NCBI GenBank assembly: GCA_021807065.1
Contig: JAKAPO010000026.1
Coordinates: 1-14,987, forward strand
Source of the DNA: a bacterium
Lineage (GTDB): Bacteria > Vulcanimicrobiota > Vulcanimicrobiia > Vulcanimicrobiales > Vulcanimicrobiaceae
DNA length: 14,987 nucleotides
Direction: 5' to 3'
In this document: in pieces, positions 14,288-14,987 of the stretch
Layout of the letters: each line of letters opens with the position of its first letter
How positions within the stretch are numbered: the stretch's first letter is position 1
Translations under genes and position numbers: made by a program
The notes under the pieces: model-generated
The model's input: only the letters and a program-made list of their open reading frames with translations
What the model was told of the DNA's origin: nothing
Databases searched by the model: none

Positions 14288-14520
14288 ATGAAGACTGCCG
14301 CGATTTACGCCAGGGTTTCCTCGGGCAAGCAGTAAGGAAGACAACACGGTCGCGAGTCAGACCGCCGCCTTGGTTGAGTTCGCAGCGACTCACGAGTTCA
14401 CGGTTCCGCAAGAGTGGATCATCGGAGACGAGGAATTTAGCGGCGCGAGCCTCGATTCACGGAGAAAGGCACGTGAGACCTGCCGCCGGCGTCCGACGTA
14501 TAGAGCATTCGCGGGCAGCC
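14288..14520 (+). pseudogene. Serine recombinase (resolvase/invertase family), N-terminal remnant with frameshifts
   Basis: GGGAG at 14277-14281 lies 6 bases before ATG 14288, and translation gives MKTAAIYARVSSGKQ, the classic start of serine recombinases with the catalytic Ser in YARVSS. A stop TAA follows at 14333-14335. Dropping the single T at 14333 moves to the next frame, which continues KEDNTVASQTAALVEFAA, then VPQEWIIGDEEFSGASL, the expected next part of the catalytic domain. After SGASLDS (about 14455) similarity fades, and a further frame change may occur: GVRRIEH in another frame (about 14487-14507) resembles the next helix. The rest of the gene, including the DNA-binding and zinc-ribbon parts, is absent. 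It is therefore a dead N-terminal stub from a former mobile element. It lies about 25 bases from the end of the propeller gene. Confidence 0.8.
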
Positions 14521-14544
14521 CGCTGTTGGCTTTGCGGCGGCTGG

Positions 14545-14987
14545 CTATTTCGCCAGCGCTATCCAGATTGGCGCAGTGCCCGCAGCGAAGGGTGAACCCG
14601 CTATCGGCGTCAGCGCGCCGGTCGTCGCGTTGACCGCGTATGCCGAAACGCTGTTGGAACCGCTGTTGACGACGTAAGCAAACATGCCGGCGGGATCGAC
14701 CGCCACTTCCTCGGGATTGGTCCCCGCAGCGAAGGGTGAACCCGCTAACGGCGTGAGCGCCCCGGTCGTCGCGTTGATCGTGTAGGCCGAGACGTTGTTG
14801 GAACCGTGATTGGCAACGTAGGCGAACTTGCCACTCGGATCGAGCGCCACTCCCCAGGGAGCTGCCCCAGCGGCAAAAGGTGAACCTGCGACCGGCGTGA
14901 GCGCGCCTGTCGCCGTGTTGATCGTGTAAGCCGAGATGTTGTTGGACCCGAAATTGGCAACAAAGACAAACTTGCCGGTGGGATCGA
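14545..14987 (-). CDS. YncE/lactonase-like beta-propeller repeat protein, C-terminal part (partial)
   Basis: The gene runs in from the right edge and ends with TAG at 14545-14547; the N-terminus is outside the window. Just over 145 residues are visible, made of three 48-residue blades. Each contains a DP(T/S/A)G(K/M)F motif, a VAN-GSNN-SAYT segment, and TGALTP-AGSPFAAG, ending APIWIALAK. These are beta-propeller blades of the YncE or 6-phosphogluconolactonase-like type, common in secreted surface proteins of environmental bacteria. Function is usually unknown; lactonase activity is unlikely to follow from blades alone. The GTG near 14850 is an internal codon, not a start, because blade one continues upstream in frame. 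The full protein probably has six or seven such blades and a signal peptide, by analogy. Confidence 0.85.
   Translation of the reverse strand, partial: DPTGKFVFVANFGSNNISAYTINTATGALTPVAGSPFAAGAAPWGVALDPSGKFAYVANHGSNNVSAYTINATTGALTPLAGSPFAAGTNPEEVAVDPAGMFAYVVNSGSNSVSAYAVNATTGALTPIAGSPFAAGTAPIWIALAK
14552..14985 (-). repeat. Three tandem 144-base repeats encoding propeller blades
   Basis: The three blades repeat at DNA level with a period of 144 bases: the segment reading ggtgaac(c)cgc, then the linker gtgagcgc(g/c)cc, recurs at about 14590, 14735 and 14880 on the plus strand. Protein identity between units is high, and divergence is mostly at third codon positions and in the linker before DPxG. 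Such arrays can expand or contract by recombination. Confidence 0.75.

Noticed and set aside
13756..14544. tRNA, CRISPR array or complete insertion sequence in the loose region
   Set aside because: No T-loop consensus, no regularly spaced repeats beyond a 9-base pair of copies, and no terminal inverted repeats were seen by eye.
14370..14633. 87-codon open frame as its own gene
   Set aside because: Its first part is the shifted continuation of the recombinase remnant and its end overlaps the propeller gene in antisense, so it is not a gene of its own.

Overview
This is a GC-rich bacterial window, densely packed with genes on both strands and with many overlapping start and stop codons. A partial LPS heptose epimerase (HldD) at the left edge points to an LPS-bearing diderm. 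Two Sco-type copper proteins and an electron transfer flavoprotein fit an aerobic or respiring organism. The mix of TTG and GTG starts, an RseB-like sigma regulator and 48-residue beta-propeller repeats reminds me of uncultured Eremiobacterota-like lineages. That placement is inference and cannot be proven from the window.

Layout. Positions 1-260 hold the end of hldD. Positions 357-4627 form an envelope redox and copper block: a membrane-anchored His-rich protein, a CPBP intramembrane protease, then on the minus strand a MauE/DoxX-like membrane protein with a TlpA-like thioredoxin, and divergently a Sco1 lipoprotein overlapping a second, membrane-anchored Sco-like protein. Together these suggest delivery of electrons and copper to extracytoplasmic cysteines, for example for cytochrome oxidase maturation, although no oxidase gene is visible here. 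Positions 4648-6772 form an envelope-stress cassette: ECF sigma factor, zinc-finger anti-sigma factor and RseB-like protein, each joined to the next by ATGA overlaps.

Positions 6769-10951 on the minus strand form a compact run, etfB-etfA-TPR protein-histone deacetylase-like hydrolase. The last gene probably starts at a rare ATT codon overlapping the preceding stop. A GC-only hairpin followed by five T lies directly before the etfB start. Upstream, on the same strand, are an uncharacterised protein with a central membrane helix (11025-12365) and a DUF2079 polytopic membrane protein (12418-13755).

Positions 13756-14544 are the only loose region. It carries no intact conserved gene, but a frameshifted serine-recombinase N-terminus lies at 14288-14520, marking an old mobile-element scar. 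A partial beta-propeller gene with three near-identical 144-base repeats fills the right edge.

I found no convincing wholly new system. The best leads are the ATT start, the hairpin at etfB, the 4-base head-to-head gap between MauE and Sco1, and the wide cysteine spacing of the second Sco protein.
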